The notes: generated by a model not told the origin, from the letters alone. A stretch of DNA of 64,000 bases from Parafrankia elaeagni (GCF_000374165.1 NZ_KB893728.1:124001-188000); one strand, 5' to 3'; positions 22,576-31,347 are shown, counted from the first letter of the stretch. Translations and numbers: made by a program.

Positions 22576-24840
22576 ATGCCCGAGAACACGCCTACCGACA
22601 GCCTGACCCCGCAGGCAGCGGCGGCCGAGCCGCCGGCGCGCCCGTTGACCGTCAGTCACGTCGTCTACTTCGCCGCGGACGCGCCCGCCACCGCCGCGGA
22701 CTTCGCCGACCGCTGGGGATTCCACCCCGTCGCCACCGCGGACGACGACGGCACCCCGGACGGCCCGGGCCGCGCGGTCGCACTGCGCCAGGGCGGGCTC
22801 AACCTGGTGGTCTGCGAAGGCCGGCATCCCGATCATCCCGCCGCGCGGTTCGTCGAGCGTCATGGGGACGGCTTCGGCGACCTCGCGCTGCGTACGGCCG
22901 ACGTGCGCGCCGCGGTCACCGAGGCCGTCGGGCGCGGGGCGCGGGTGGTCGCCGAGCCCACCGAACGGGACGGGCTGGTGTGCGCGGTGCTCGGCGGCTT
23001 CGGTGACATCCGGCACACCCTGGTCGAGCGGCCGGGGGCGGGGGAGGCCTGGCTGCCCGGGTTCACCCCGGTTGCCGACGGGATCGGTTTCGGCCCGGCC
23101 CCGGAGGCGGATCAGGGTGCGGATCAGGGTGCGGACCCGGTGACCGGGCTGACCGTGCTTGATCACGTGGCCGTCGCCGTCGAGGCCGGCACGCTGGACG
23201 AGACCGCGGCCTACTACCACCGCGTCTTCGGCTTCCGCACCGTGTACTCGGAGATCATGGTCCGTGACGACGAGGCGATGGACTCGAACGCCGTCCGCAG
23301 CCCCTCCGGTGACCTCACCCTGACGTTGATCTCCCCGAGCTCGGACCACAAGCCGGGCCACATCGGCGACTTCCTGGCCTGGCACGGCGGCCCCGGGGTG
23401 CATCATCTGGCGTTCGCGTCCACCGATCTGACCCGTACCGTCGACATCCTGCGTGATCGTGGTGTGGCCTTTCTCGACCCGCCGGATCTGTACTACGAGC
23501 GGCTCGCCAGCCGGGTCGACCTCACCCGGCATCCGCTCGACGAGGTGCAGCCCCGTGGGATCCTCGCCGACCGCGAGGAGGGCGGGCTGCTTTATCAGAT
23601 CTTCACCCGGTCCAGTCATCCGCGGCACACGCTGATTTTCGAGGTCATCGAGCGGGACGGAGCCCAGGCGTTCGGCAATCGCAACGTGCGCGCGCTCTAC
23701 GACGCGATCCAGGCCGAGAACGCCGAGATCGCCGGCCAGGTCGCCGTCCCGGTGGCCCCGGCTCCGGCTCCGCTGCTGACACCGGCGGATGCCGAAGCCG
23801 CCGCCGCCCGGCTGCTGCCGGCCGACGTCTGGGACTTCGTGCGTTCCGGGGCGGGCACCGAACGCACGCTGACCGCCAACACGACCATGCTCGACCGGGT
23901 CAGCCTGCTGCCCCGGGTGCTCGTCGACGTCTCCGCGGTCAGCACCGCGGGCCGGCTGCTCGGCAGCGACGTCCCGGCGCCGATGGCCGTCGCCCCGATG
24001 GCCTACCAGCGGGCGGTGCACCCCGACGGGGAGCTGGCGGCCGCGGCCGGCGCGCTGGCCGCGGGGGTGCCGTTCACTGTCAGCACGTTCAGCAGCGTCG
24101 CCGTCGAGGACATCGCCGTCACCGGCGCGGACCTGTGGTTCCAGCTGTACTGGCTCCGTGACCGCGGCGCGGTCGCCGAGCTGGTCGCCCGGGCCGAGCA
24201 GGCGGGTGCCCGGGCCCTCATGCTGACGGTCGACACCCCCCGGCTGGGCCGGCGCCTCGCGGATATGCGCCGGTCGTTCACCCTGCCACCGGACGTCGCC
24301 GCCGCGCACTTCTCACTGAACGCCGAGGGCGTCCAGGCCGGCGTCTCGGCGCTCGCCGCCCAGACCGCCGCGCTGGTCGACCCCGCGCTGAGCTGGGCGG
24401 ATCTCGACTGGCTGCGGGAGCGGACCAGCCTCCCCCTGATCTGCAAGGGCATCCTGCACCCCGACGACGCGGTGCGTGCCGCACGGGCGGGCGCCGCGGC
24501 GGTGGTCGTCTCCAACCACGGCGGGCGCCAGCTCGACGGGGCGGCGGCGAGCGTGACCGCGCTTCCCGCCGTCGTCACCGCGGTGCGGGCCGCCGTCGGT
24601 GACAAGGTCGACGTGCTTCTGGACGGCGGCGTGCGCACGGGAGCCCACCTGCTCAGCGCGCTCGCTCTCGGCGCCGACGGGGTTCTCGTCGGCCGTCCCG
24701 CGCTGTGGGGCCTGGCTCTCGGGGGCGCGACCGGCACCGCCCGGGTGCTGGGCCTGCTGCGCGCGGAGCTGGAGGACGCGATGGCTCTCGCCGGCTGCCC
24801 GGACCTCGCCGCCGCGGCGCGCCTGACCACCATTCACTGA
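22576..24840 (+). CDS. Fused 4-hydroxymandelate synthase / 4-hydroxymandelate oxidase
   Basis: Predicted bifunctional enzyme of the hydroxyphenylglycine pathway: 4-hydroxyphenylpyruvate to 4-hydroxymandelate, then to 4-hydroxyphenylglyoxylate. Residues 1 to about 395 are a two-part vicinal-oxygen-chelate dioxygenase of the HPPD/HmaS type. Iron ligands appear as His in LDHVAV, His in GVHHLAF and Glu in FEVIERDG. The HPPD-specific NEP and SQI motifs are absent and LTLISPSS stands there instead, as expected for HmaS. After a PAPAPLL linker, residues about 400-754 are an FMN-dependent 2-hydroxyacid oxidase with ICKGI, the catalytic SNHGGRQLD, LLDGGVRTG and GRPALWGL. The two are usually separate genes (for example in vancomycin-type and CDA clusters), so the fusion is notable. 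The frame is continuous, with GGAGG upstream of the ATG. The third enzyme, HpgT, is not in the window. Confidence 0.9.
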   Translation: MPENTPTDSLTPQAAAAEPPARPLTVSHVVYFAADAPATAADFADRWGFHPVATADDDGTPDGPGRAVALRQGGLNLVVCEGRHPDHPAARFVERHGDGFGDLALRTADVRAAVTEAVGRGARVVAEPTERDGLVCAVLGGFGDIRHTLVERPGAGEAWLPGFTPVADGIGFGPAPEADQGADQGADPVTGLTVLDHVAVAVEAGTLDETAAYYHRVFGFRTVYSEIMVRDDEAMDSNAVRSPSGDLTLTLISPSSDHKPGHIGDFLAWHGGPGVHHLAFASTDLTRTVDILRDRGVAFLDPPDLYYERLASRVDLTRHPLDEVQPRGILADREEGGLLYQIFTRSSHPRHTLIFEVIERDGAQAFGNRNVRALYDAIQAENAEIAGQVAVPVAPAPAPLLTPADAEAAAARLLPADVWDFVRSGAGTERTLTANTTMLDRVSLLPRVLVDVSAVSTAGRLLGSDVPAPMAVAPMAYQRAVHPDGELAAAAGALAAGVPFTVSTFSSVAVEDIAVTGADLWFQLYWLRDRGAVAELVARAEQAGARALMLTVDTPRLGRRLADMRRSFTLPPDVAAAHFSLNAEGVQAGVSALAAQTAALVDPALSWADLDWLRERTSLPLICKGILHPDDAVRAARAGAAAVVVSNHGGRQLDGAAASVTALPAVVTAVRAAVGDKVDVLLDGGVRTGAHLLSALALGADGVLVGRPALWGLALGGATGTARVLGLLRAELEDAMALAGCPDLAAAARLTTIH

Positions 24841-25029
24841 CCATCCGCCGCGGCTGGCCGGACCGCGACATCCGGCTGGTCATCCGCGCGTACGGCCGTT
24901 GCTCGGGGTAGTGGCTACTGCCGACCGGCGCAGTCCCGCGATCTCGGCGCCGCGCGGATGCCTGTGCGCGCTCCCGGCGGGGTGCGGAAAGGTCAGGCGC
25001 GGCCGGGCCGCTTCCGGGAGGATGACGTC

Positions 25030-25350
25030 ATGCACAAGCCCAGAGGCTCCCGGTTGTCGATCGGCTCCGAGGACTCCGTCCTCTGTCTGTGGTCGAAGGG
25101 GTCCGTGCTGTCCATCGGGTCGGTCGGCTCGGTGCTGTCGATCGGGTCCGTCGGCTCGGCGGTGTCCGTCCTCGGCGTGGGCTGCTACGCGTCGATCTTC
25201 AGCATCGGATCCTTCGCCAGCATCGGCTCGATCCACAGCGCCGCCTCCCGCTGGTCGGTGTTGTCCTGGCGGGCCCGCTGGGCGGCGCTCACCAACGGCA
25301 CCCCGAGCAACCCCGGCCGGGACGTTCGGACGTCCCGGCCGGGGTCGTGA
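25030..25350 (+). CDS. Ser-Ile-Gly-Ser repeat protein, unknown function
   Basis: A 106-residue protein whose residues about 8-70 are a run of short repeats of the form S-[IV]-G-S-x-x-S-[VL], for example SIGSVGSVLSIGSVGS. A regular serine/hydrophobic spacing of this kind would fit a small beta-solenoid or an amphipathic surface, but that is inference. There is no signal peptide or long membrane segment. I chose the ATG at 25030 because GGGAGG lies just upstream; an in-frame ATG at 24958 has no good ribosome site. The C-terminal codons form the stem of a strong hairpin (25311-25344). It faces the aldo/keto reductase gene tail to tail with 12 bp between stops. I do not recognise a characterised homologue. 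Confidence 0.65.
   Translation: MHKPRGSRLSIGSEDSVLCLWSKGSVLSIGSVGSVLSIGSVGSAVSVLGVGCYASIFSIGSFASIGSIHSAASRWSVLSWRARWAALTNGTPSNPGRDVRTSRPGS
25311..25344. terminator. 15-bp perfect hairpin shared by convergent genes
   Basis: CCCCGGCCGGGACGT pairs perfectly with its complement at 25330-25344 around a TCGG loop. It lies inside the last codons of the repeat-protein gene and just past the stop of the leftward aldo/keto reductase, so it can serve both transcripts. There is no T-tract, as is common in high-GC actinobacteria. Confidence 0.75.
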
Positions 25351-25362
25351 CACTTCGGGCGA

Positions 25363-26253
25363 TCAGGCTTCGGGAATCTCCCGTCCCCAGGCGGCCCGCG
25401 TGATCGCTTCCGGCTCGGGGCCGCCGCGTGCCCCGGTGTCCAGTGTGTCGATCGACGCGAGCTCGGCGTCGGTGAGCGTGAAGTCGAAGATGTCGAAGTT
25501 CTCCGCGATCCGGGTCGGTGACACCGACTTCGGGATCGCCTGTCGGCCCTGCTGGAGGTGCCACCGCAGCATCACCTGAGCAGTGGTCTTCCCGTGTGCC
25601 GTGGCGATCTCGACGAGCGTCGGGTCCTCTAGGGTGCTGCGGCGGTCGTCGTCGCCCCAGCCGGGGTAGAAGGTGATCCCGCCGATCGGGGACCACGCCT
25701 GGGACAGGATGCCGAGCTTGTCGTCCTTCTCCAGCAGTTCGGTGTTGCGGAAGTAGGGGTGCACCTCGATCTGGTTGACCGCGGGTACCACGGTGGTGGC
25801 GTCGAGGAGCCGGTCGAGGTGGTCGGGCAGGAAGTTGCTGACGCCGATGGCGCGCACCTTCCCGTCGGCCAGGAGCGTCTCGAGGGCTCGGTAGGCGTCG
25901 ATGGTGAGGTCGAACTCGCTCGGCAGCGGCTGGTGCAGGATCAGCAGGTCGAGCTGGTCGACGCCGAGCTTGCCGACCGCCTTCTCGAACGCGTGCAGGG
26001 TCTCGTTGTAGCCGTAGTCGCTGATCCAGACCTTGGTCTCGACGAAGATGTCGTCGCGGGCGAGGCCTGACCGGCGGATCCCCTCGCCGACGCCGCGCTC
26101 GTTGCCGTAGGCGGCGGCGGTGTCGATCAGCCGGTAGCCGACCCGCAGCGCCTCCTCGACCGCGACCGCGGTCTCCTCGGGCGGGGTCTGGAAGACGCCG
26201 AAGCCGAGGGCGGGCAGCCTGACGCCGTTGTTCAAGCTCAGATCGGTGCTCAT
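25363..26253 (-). CDS. Aldo/keto reductase, 2,5-diketogluconate reductase-like
   Basis: NADPH-dependent cytosolic oxidoreductase of the aldo/keto reductase superfamily, 296 residues, full length. The catalytic tetrad is visible: Asp and Tyr in DTAAAYGNE (about residues 45-53), Lys in ETKVW and His in LLILHQP. The cofactor-binding stretch IPKSVSPTRIAEN is near the C-terminus. It begins MSTDLSLNNGVRLPALGFGVFQ, typical of the diketogluconate reductase branch. The natural substrate cannot be told from sequence. It is transcribed towards the NRPS locus and need not belong to it. Confidence 0.92.
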   Translation of the reverse strand: MSTDLSLNNGVRLPALGFGVFQTPPEETAVAVEEALRVGYRLIDTAAAYGNERGVGEGIRRSGLARDDIFVETKVWISDYGYNETLHAFEKAVGKLGVDQLDLLILHQPLPSEFDLTIDAYRALETLLADGKVRAIGVSNFLPDHLDRLLDATTVVPAVNQIEVHPYFRNTELLEKDDKLGILSQAWSPIGGITFYPGWGDDDRRSTLEDPTLVEIATAHGKTTAQVMLRWHLQQGRQAIPKSVSPTRIAENFDIFDFTLTDAELASIDTLDTGARGGPEPEAITRAAWGREIPEA

Positions 26254-26554
26254 GCCTCCACGCTAGGTACCGGCACACCGTCCAGGGAGGTCGGGTCAGT
26301 ACCCCCCTCGCCAGCCCGATCAGCGGCGAGGCGAGCGCGGAGACAACAAACCCGGCGACGAACACCGGCTCCCGGCGGGATCGACTTTTGCCGAGAATCC
26401 GCACAGCAGTTTCGGATCTCCACTTGGGAACAATGGGGTGCCTGGTCGGTATCCACGCCGAGTCGGCAGTCGCACGGCGTTCCGGCGACGGCCTGGGTAG
26501 CCTTTCCCCCGCGCTACCGCGGCAGAAACCGAACCGAACGAAAGGGTATATCTG
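26254..26554. other. Divergent intergenic region, no gene seen
   Basis: The 301 bp between the leftward aldo/keto reductase and the rightward CsbD-like gene should hold both promoters. I see no convincing coding frame, repeat or palindrome. The GC content drops towards 26520-26554, just before the CsbD-like start. Confidence 0.5.
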
Positions 26555-26863
26555 ATGTCTCAGCAGGAGCAGCAGCAGCGCCAGCAGGTCGAGCAGCAGC
26601 TGCGCCAGAACTGGCGGCAGCTTCGCTACCCGCTGCTCGACCAGTTCGGTCAGGTCAGTGCCGCCGACCTGGACGCGGCGAACGGCATCAACGACCTGAT
26701 CGCGCGGATCGCCGACCGGACGCACCACAGCGAGGGGTACGTCGAGAACCGCCTGCGGGAGCTGGTCAGCGCGGGGGCCGGCCAGAGCCGGAGCGGGCAG
26801 TTCGACGAGCGTTTCGGCAGCGAGCGGAGCGGCGGCCAGGGGCAGTCCTTCGGCTCCCGCTAG
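26555..26863 (+). CDS. Small CsbD-like glutamine-rich protein
   Basis: A 102-residue hydrophilic protein. The N-terminus is a glutamine-rich helix (SQQEQQQRQQVEQQL). The middle, NWRQLRYPLLDQFGQVSAADLD followed by a charged helix, resembles the CsbD stress-protein fold (N-W-x-Q-L, then L-x-x-x-D-L). The C-terminal third is a Gly/Ser/Arg-rich tail. CsbD-like proteins are induced by general stress and have no known biochemical activity. GAAAGGG lies about ten bases before the ATG. The family call is tentative; the gene itself looks real. Confidence 0.6.
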   Translation: MSQQEQQQRQQVEQQLRQNWRQLRYPLLDQFGQVSAADLDAANGINDLIARIADRTHHSEGYVENRLRELVSAGAGQSRSGQFDERFGSERSGGQGQSFGSR

Positions 26864-26989
26864 TCAACGGGACCGCACCGGGCAGACGGGGCGGGAGACC
26901 GGCCCGCCGGTTCCCGTGACCGGCGTCGCCGCCTGACGCGTGCCTGCCCGGTGTCGGTCCCTCCGGGCCCACCGCCCTGGGCGACGGCG

Positions 26990-27205
26990 TCAGTGGGCCT
27001 GATCCGTATCCGTCGACCGCGCCGAGAGCAGTGTCCGGAACTCCAGCAGGTCGTCGATCAGGGCCGCGGTCTCGGCGGTCTGGGGCAGCCGGCGCAGCTC
27101 CGCCAGTATCACATCGGTCTCCGACAATGTCGGAATGCTGTCCATGGACATCACCATTGACAGGACATCGTCCACGGAACACCCGCCAGTCAGGGTCAGG
27201 GGCAT
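26990..27205 (-). CDS. Small hypothetical protein
   Basis: About 71 residues from the ATG at 27205; a TTG at 27238 in the same frame would add 11. The sequence is mainly helical and leucine-rich (ETDVILAELRRLPQTAETAA, then LIDDLLEFRTLL). Third codon positions are mostly G or C, as in neighbouring real genes. The ribosome site is weak. No family is recognised. It lies downstream of the haem-transport operon on the same strand with an A/T hairpin between them. Confidence 0.35.
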   Translation of the reverse strand: MPLTLTGGCSVDDVLSMVMSMDSIPTLSETDVILAELRRLPQTAETAALIDDLLEFRTLLSARSTDTDQAH

Positions 27206-27292
27206 CTTCTGCTCGGTGGGACGCCCAATGCGGAACAAGTTTCGTCCGGGACGATGTGGGGATTGTTACGACCGAGGTGTCGGCCTGTTACT

Positions 27293-27310
27293 TTTTTCTG
27301 ACAAGAAAAA
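27293..27310 (-). terminator. A/T hairpin after hmuV
   Basis: TTTTTCT and AGAAAAA form a 7-bp stem around GACA, a few bases past the hmuV stop. It is conspicuous because the surrounding DNA is otherwise GC-rich. It could end the hmuTUV transcript or be part of a promoter for the small leftward gene beyond it. Confidence 0.4.
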
Positions 27311-27313
27311 CCG

Positions 27314-28201
27314 TTACGATTTGCTCGGCGGGTGATTCCCTCGTGATTCCGGCCACTTGTGGTGGACCAAGGGCCCCGCGCGGCCGCCCGCCGGCTCGGG
27401 ATGGCTGTGCCGGCCGGGGAGGACCAGCCTGGCCGGGCGTAGCGGATGGTCGATCACGGTGACCGGATGGTCGTAGGTCTCGGTCAGGATGGTGCTGGTC
27501 AGCGCCTCGGCCGGCGTACCCAGGGCGCGTAGCCGCCCACCGGCGAGGACGGCGACGGTGGTGGCGTGCACCGCGGCGAGGTTGAGGTCGTGGACGACGA
27601 CGACCACGGCGCGGCCCGCGTCCGCCATCCGGCGCGCCGTCATCAGGACGTTCTCGGTGTGCCGCAGGTCCAGGGCGGCGGTCGGCTCGTCCAGCAGCAG
27701 GACGGGGGTGTCCTGGGCGAGGACCCGGGCGAGGCTGACCCGGGCCTGCTCCCCGCCGGACAGGTCGGTGCAGCGGCGGGCGGTGAGGTGGGCGACGTCG
27801 GCGACGGCCAGCGCCGTGCCGACGGCCGCGTCGTCCCGGTCGCGGTCCGGTGGCCAGGGCGCCCGGCCCAGCCGGACCACGTCCTCGACGGTGAACGGGA
27901 AGCGTGGCGTGCCGCTCTGGGGGAGGACCGCGCGCAGGCGGGCGAGCGCGCCCGGCCGGTAGCTGCCGATCGGGCGCCCGAACAGGCTGACCTCGCCGGT
28001 CGTGCGGGTGCGGGGGGTGGGGCGGTCACCGGCCAGCGCGGCGAGCAGGGTCGACTTGCCCGCTCCGTTGGGGCCGACGATCGCCAGCAGCTCCCCGGCG
28101 CGCACGGTCAGCGTGATGTCGTCCAGCAGCCGGCCCGTCGGCGTGTGGACGGACAGGCCGGCTGCGGTCAGGACCGGTTCACCGGCCGCGTCCACGGTCA
28201 T
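27314..28201 (-). CDS. hmuV: Haem ABC transporter ATP-binding protein
   Basis: ATPase that drives haem import through the HmuU permease, on the cytoplasmic face of the membrane. About 295 residues. Walker A is GPNGAGKST (about residues 42-50), the signature is LSGGEQAR, Walker B is VLLLDEPTAALD and the switch histidine is in VVVHDLN. The FecE/BtuD-like layout fits the FecCD importer group. The ATG at 28201 overlaps the hmuU stop by four bases, which implies translational coupling. It is the last gene of the hmuT-hmuU-hmuV operon. Confidence 0.93.
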   Translation of the reverse strand: MTVDAAGEPVLTAAGLSVHTPTGRLLDDITLTVRAGELLAIVGPNGAGKSTLLAALAGDRPTPRTRTTGEVSLFGRPIGSYRPGALARLRAVLPQSGTPRFPFTVEDVVRLGRAPWPPDRDRDDAAVGTALAVADVAHLTARRCTDLSGGEQARVSLARVLAQDTPVLLLDEPTAALDLRHTENVLMTARRMADAGRAVVVVVHDLNLAAVHATTVAVLAGGRLRALGTPAEALTSTILTETYDHPVTVIDHPLRPARLVLPGRHSHPEPAGGRAGPLVHHKWPESRGNHPPSKS

Positions 28202-29460
28202 GCCCACCCGCCGTGGGCGTTGCGGGTGCGGCGCAGCAGCAGGACGAACACGGGTCCGCCGACCAGGGCCGTCACCACGCCGAGCGGGACCTCCGCCGGC
28301 ACGGCGATCGTGCGCGCGGCCAGGTCGGCGAGGACCACGGTGCCGGCGCCGACCAGTGCCGAGGCGGGGAGCAACGTCGCGTGCCGCGGGCCGCCGACGA
28401 GACGCACCAGATGCGGGGCGACCAGGCCGATGAACCAGATGATCCCGGTGAACGCGACGGCGGCGGCGGTGAGCAGTGCGACCAACGCGACCGCCTGCCG
28501 GTGGGTGCGCTCGACCGGCAGGCCGAGATGTGCCGCCTCCCGCTCCCCGAGGGCCAGCAGGTCCAGCGGGCGGGCCAGGCGCAGGGCCAGCACCAGCCCG
28601 GCCAGGCCGGGCGGAGCCACCGCCGCGAGCGCCGTCCAGGTCGCGCCGCCGATGCTGCCGAGGCTCCAGAAGGTGATGTCGCGCAGCTCCTGGTCGTTCG
28701 CTGTGAAGATCGCCAGGCCGACGAGGGCGTTGGCGACCGCGCCGACCGCGACGCCGGCGAGCATCAGGGTGATGATCTCCGTCCGGCCGTCCCGGCGGGC
28801 CGCGAGGTAGACCACGGAGGTGGCGAGCAGCCCGCCGAGGAAGGCGGCCGTGGGCACGGTCCACTGGCCGAGCAGGGCGGGTGCGGCGACGATGGCGGCC
28901 GCGGCGCCCGCGGCCGCCCCGCCGGAGACTCCGACCAGCGCCGGATCGGCCAGCGGGTTGCCGGACAGCCCCTGCAGGATCGCGCCGGCGCAGCCGAGGC
29001 ACGCGCCGACCAGCAGCCCGAGCAGGACGCGGGGCAGTCGGATGTTCCAGACCACCGCGTCGTGCCGCGCGCTGACCTCCACTCCGAGGGTGCCCAGGCC
29101 GAGGTGCTCGGCGAGGACGCCGAGCACGGACAACGGTGGGACACCCACTGCGCCGGTCGCGGCGCTGAGCACCGAGGCCGCCGCGACCGCGGTGCTCAGG
29201 AGGACCAGTGCCGACGCCGCACGGCCCCGCCGGACTGGCCCGCGCCCGCGCAGGCGCGGCTTCTCCACGGGCGGGCTGCCAGCGGGCGGGCTGCCAGCGG
29301 GCGAGTTGGCCGCGGGCGAGTTGGTCGCGGACGGGCCGGCCGTAGACGGGCGGCCCCCGCTTCGGACAGCTTCGGGGACGGCCGGCGGGGCAGGGCCGTC
29401 CGTTCCCGCCGGGCCCCCGGGCGCCGGCGCCCGGGCGCCCTCGGCCGGGGGCCGGGTCAC
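28198..29460 (-). CDS. hmuU: Haem ABC transporter permease
   Basis: Integral membrane permease of the FecCD family that moves haem (or a ferric siderophore) across the membrane. 420 residues starting with GTG; the stop of hmuT overlaps this start. The first 80 or so residues are a Pro/Ala/Ser-rich cytoplasmic extension with repeats such as SPPAGSPP, unusually long for the family. The hydrophobic core begins near ASALVLLSTAVAAASVL. Typical FecCD phrases follow: SGNPLADPALVGVSGGAAAGA and later GLVAPHLVRLVGG. Confidence 0.92.
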   Translation of the reverse strand: MTRPPAEGARAPAPGGPAGTDGPAPPAVPEAVRSGGRPSTAGPSATNSPAANSPAGSPPAGSPPVEKPRLRGRGPVRRGRAASALVLLSTAVAAASVLSAATGAVGVPPLSVLGVLAEHLGLGTLGVEVSARHDAVVWNIRLPRVLLGLLVGACLGCAGAILQGLSGNPLADPALVGVSGGAAAGAAAAIVAAPALLGQWTVPTAAFLGGLLATSVVYLAARRDGRTEIITLMLAGVAVGAVANALVGLAIFTANDQELRDITFWSLGSIGGATWTALAAVAPPGLAGLVLALRLARPLDLLALGEREAAHLGLPVERTHRQAVALVALLTAAAVAFTGIIWFIGLVAPHLVRLVGGPRHATLLPASALVGAGTVVLADLAARTIAVPAEVPLGVVTALVGGPVFVLLLRRTRNAHGGWA

Positions 29461-30617
29461 CGCAGCCCCGGGTGGAGCGCGTCCACCAGTTCGTCGAGCG
29501 CGGCGGGGGTGCGCGGGCCCAGGCCGAGCAGTTCCAGGTCGTCGAGGTCGATGACCGCCCGGTTCTCGCCGGCGGTGGTCTGGGCGACTCCCGGCAGCCG
29601 GAGCAGCCCGTCGATCCCGCCGACCGACTCCAGGCCGTCGCTGAGCAGCAGCAGGTGATCGGGATCCGCGGCGACCAGCGCCTCGGCCGTCAGCGGCGTG
29701 AACTCACCCAGCCCTGCCGCGCTGCCGGCGTCGACACCGTGGGCGGCCTCGATCAGCAGGTCCGCCCCGCTGCCCTCGCCGCCGATCATGGCCACGTTCT
29801 GCTGGCCGCGCACGTAGAGGAAGGCGACCTTCGGCGAGTCCGTGGCACCCGCGGCCCGCTCGAGGACCTCGTCCAGCTCGGTCTGCGTGGTGGCCGCCAG
29901 CGCCGCACCGCGGCCCGGCACGCCGAGCGCCGCGCCCACGGCCCGGATCTTCGCGTCGACGCCGTCCAGCGACTCGGCGCCCCGCTCGACGATCACGGTG
30001 GGAACGCCCGCCGACCGCAGCTGTTCGATGACGGGGGGAGGGCCGGCCTCCGGTGTTCCCACCAGGACCGTCGGCCGCAGGGCGAGGATGCCCTCCGCGG
30101 CGAGTGACCGCTGGTAGCCGATCTTCGGCTTGGCCGCGGCCTCGGGCGGATAGGTGGCGGAGACGTCGGTCGCCACCACCTGGTCACCGAGCCCGAGCGC
30201 GAAGACGATCTCGGCGATCTCGCCGTTGAGGGGAATGATCCGGCTGACGTCGGTGACGGTCACGTCGCCACTGCCGGCCGAGGACACGGTGACCGGCAGC
30301 ACGGGAGCCGCCTCGGACGGCCCCGCGGACGGCCCCGCGGACGGCCCCGCGGACGTCGACGACGAGGGCGCGGCCGGCGGTTCCGCCTCGTCGGACGACC
30401 CACAGCCGGCCAGCAGCATGCCGGCCACCGCGGCGACCGCGAGGACGGCCGTCACCCGCAGCTGTGCCGGCAGAGCCCTGGCCCGCTGCGGGCCGTGACT
30501 CCTTCGGCGGGCGACGGATGGACGGCGCCCCGCCCGCCGGGCCGGGTGTTCCTCCCGGTGCCGCGCACCGTGCTCGATATCAGGATCGGACCAGGTCACT
30601 GCCATCACGCTCCGCAC
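29457..30617 (-). CDS. hmuT: Haem-binding lipoprotein of ABC transporter
   Basis: Substrate-binding lipoprotein that delivers haem to HmuU. 386 residues from the GTG at 30617; an ATG at 30605 is an alternative. A hydrophobic segment ends in the lipobox LLAGC at about residue 72. That makes the N-terminal region unusually long, so the true start may be downstream or the region may be a real extension. A Ser/Gly/Pro linker (GPSA repeats) follows the cysteine. GYQRSLAAEGIL carries the Tyr typical of haem-binding HmuT/PhuT/ShuT proteins. Haem therefore seems more likely than a siderophore as ligand. A near-consensus iron box lies upstream at 30656-30674. Confidence 0.9.
   Translation of the reverse strand: MRSVMAVTWSDPDIEHGARHREEHPARRAGRRPSVARRRSHGPQRARALPAQLRVTAVLAVAAVAGMLLAGCGSSDEAEPPAAPSSSTSAGPSAGPSAGPSEAAPVLPVTVSSAGSGDVTVTDVSRIIPLNGEIAEIVFALGLGDQVVATDVSATYPPEAAAKPKIGYQRSLAAEGILALRPTVLVGTPEAGPPPVIEQLRSAGVPTVIVERGAESLDGVDAKIRAVGAALGVPGRGAALAATTQTELDEVLERAAGATDSPKVAFLYVRGQQNVAMIGGEGSGADLLIEAAHGVDAGSAAGLGEFTPLTAEALVAADPDHLLLLSDGLESVGGIDGLLRLPGVAQTTAGENRAVIDLDDLELLGLGPRTPAALDELVDALHPGLR
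30316..30351 (-). repeat. 12-bp tandem repeat in hmuT linker
   Basis: Three perfect copies of gacggccccgcg (plus strand) encode the GPSA repeats between the lipobox and the mature domain of HmuT. Confidence 0.85.
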
Positions 30618-30655
30618 ACGTTCGGAATAGCCTCTTCCGGTCGCATCCGATTAAA

Positions 30656-30674
30656 TTAAGTTAGCCTTACTTAA
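30656..30674 (-). promoter_or_regulatory. IdeR/DtxR-type iron box
   Basis: TTAAGTTAGCCTTACTTAA is a 19-bp interrupted palindrome matching the DtxR/IdeR consensus (TWAGGTWAGSCTWACCTWA) at most positions. It sits 39 bp before the hmuT GTG in an A/T-rich patch. It predicts repression of hmuTUV when iron is plentiful. Confidence 0.85.
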
Positions 30675-31347
30675 TCAAGTGCCTGGCGGGACGTGGTGTG
30701 TCACCCGGTGTCGGCCGGGCCTCCGCTGCCGGCGGACAGCGCGACGTTATGCGTCGGGGCGAACACGCGACAACGTCGCCCACGGCCGAACGGCACGATC
30801 GTGCGCGCGGCACCGACACCGCGGATCGCCGTGCCGCGGCCGGCGGCCGCCGGCCCTCGGCCCTCGGTCCGTGGCCCTCCTGTGGCCTCCCTGGTCCCCG
30901 GAACGCCAGGTGCCCCCGTGCACCGCGAACAGGGCGGGTGTCAGGAGCCAGGGCCGGATGGTCGGTCGTCGCATGGGGTCGAACGGCAGGAACACCCGCA
31001 GGCGGTGGGAAGCTCTTGAACGAACCCCTGACCGGCTCCGATCCTCATCCGAACAGAGCCGGCCCGCCGGTGGACCGGCGGAGCGCGCCGGCGGAGCGCG
31101 CCGGCGCGGGACGCGGCGCGTATCGCGGAGTCGGGACATGAGGTTCGCGGGGTCGAAACGCGCCGACGGTATTCCGGAGGGCGCTGGATTCTCCGTACGG
31201 GAATTCGGATCGCGGTTGTCGCCGCGGCAGTCGAGTGGTCTTTCCGCGGCCCGCCGAGAACCCGTGCGTCAGATCCCCGGGACGCAGGGTTTCTGTGGCG
31301 CAGAGAGCGGTGGTCACCCGTGGGTGCTCCCGGCTTCGTGATTTTAT

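Noticed and set aside
26254-26456. A hydrophobic minus-strand stretch upstream of the aldo/keto reductase (VFVAGFVVSALASPLIG)
   Set aside because: It resembles a membrane segment, but I could not match it to a family or find a start or neighbouring segments, so I do not call a relic.
27314-30617. Siderophore rather than haem importer
   Set aside because: Not fully excluded, but the Tyr-containing GYQRSLAAEGIL motif and the overall HmuT/HmuU/HmuV likeness favour haem.
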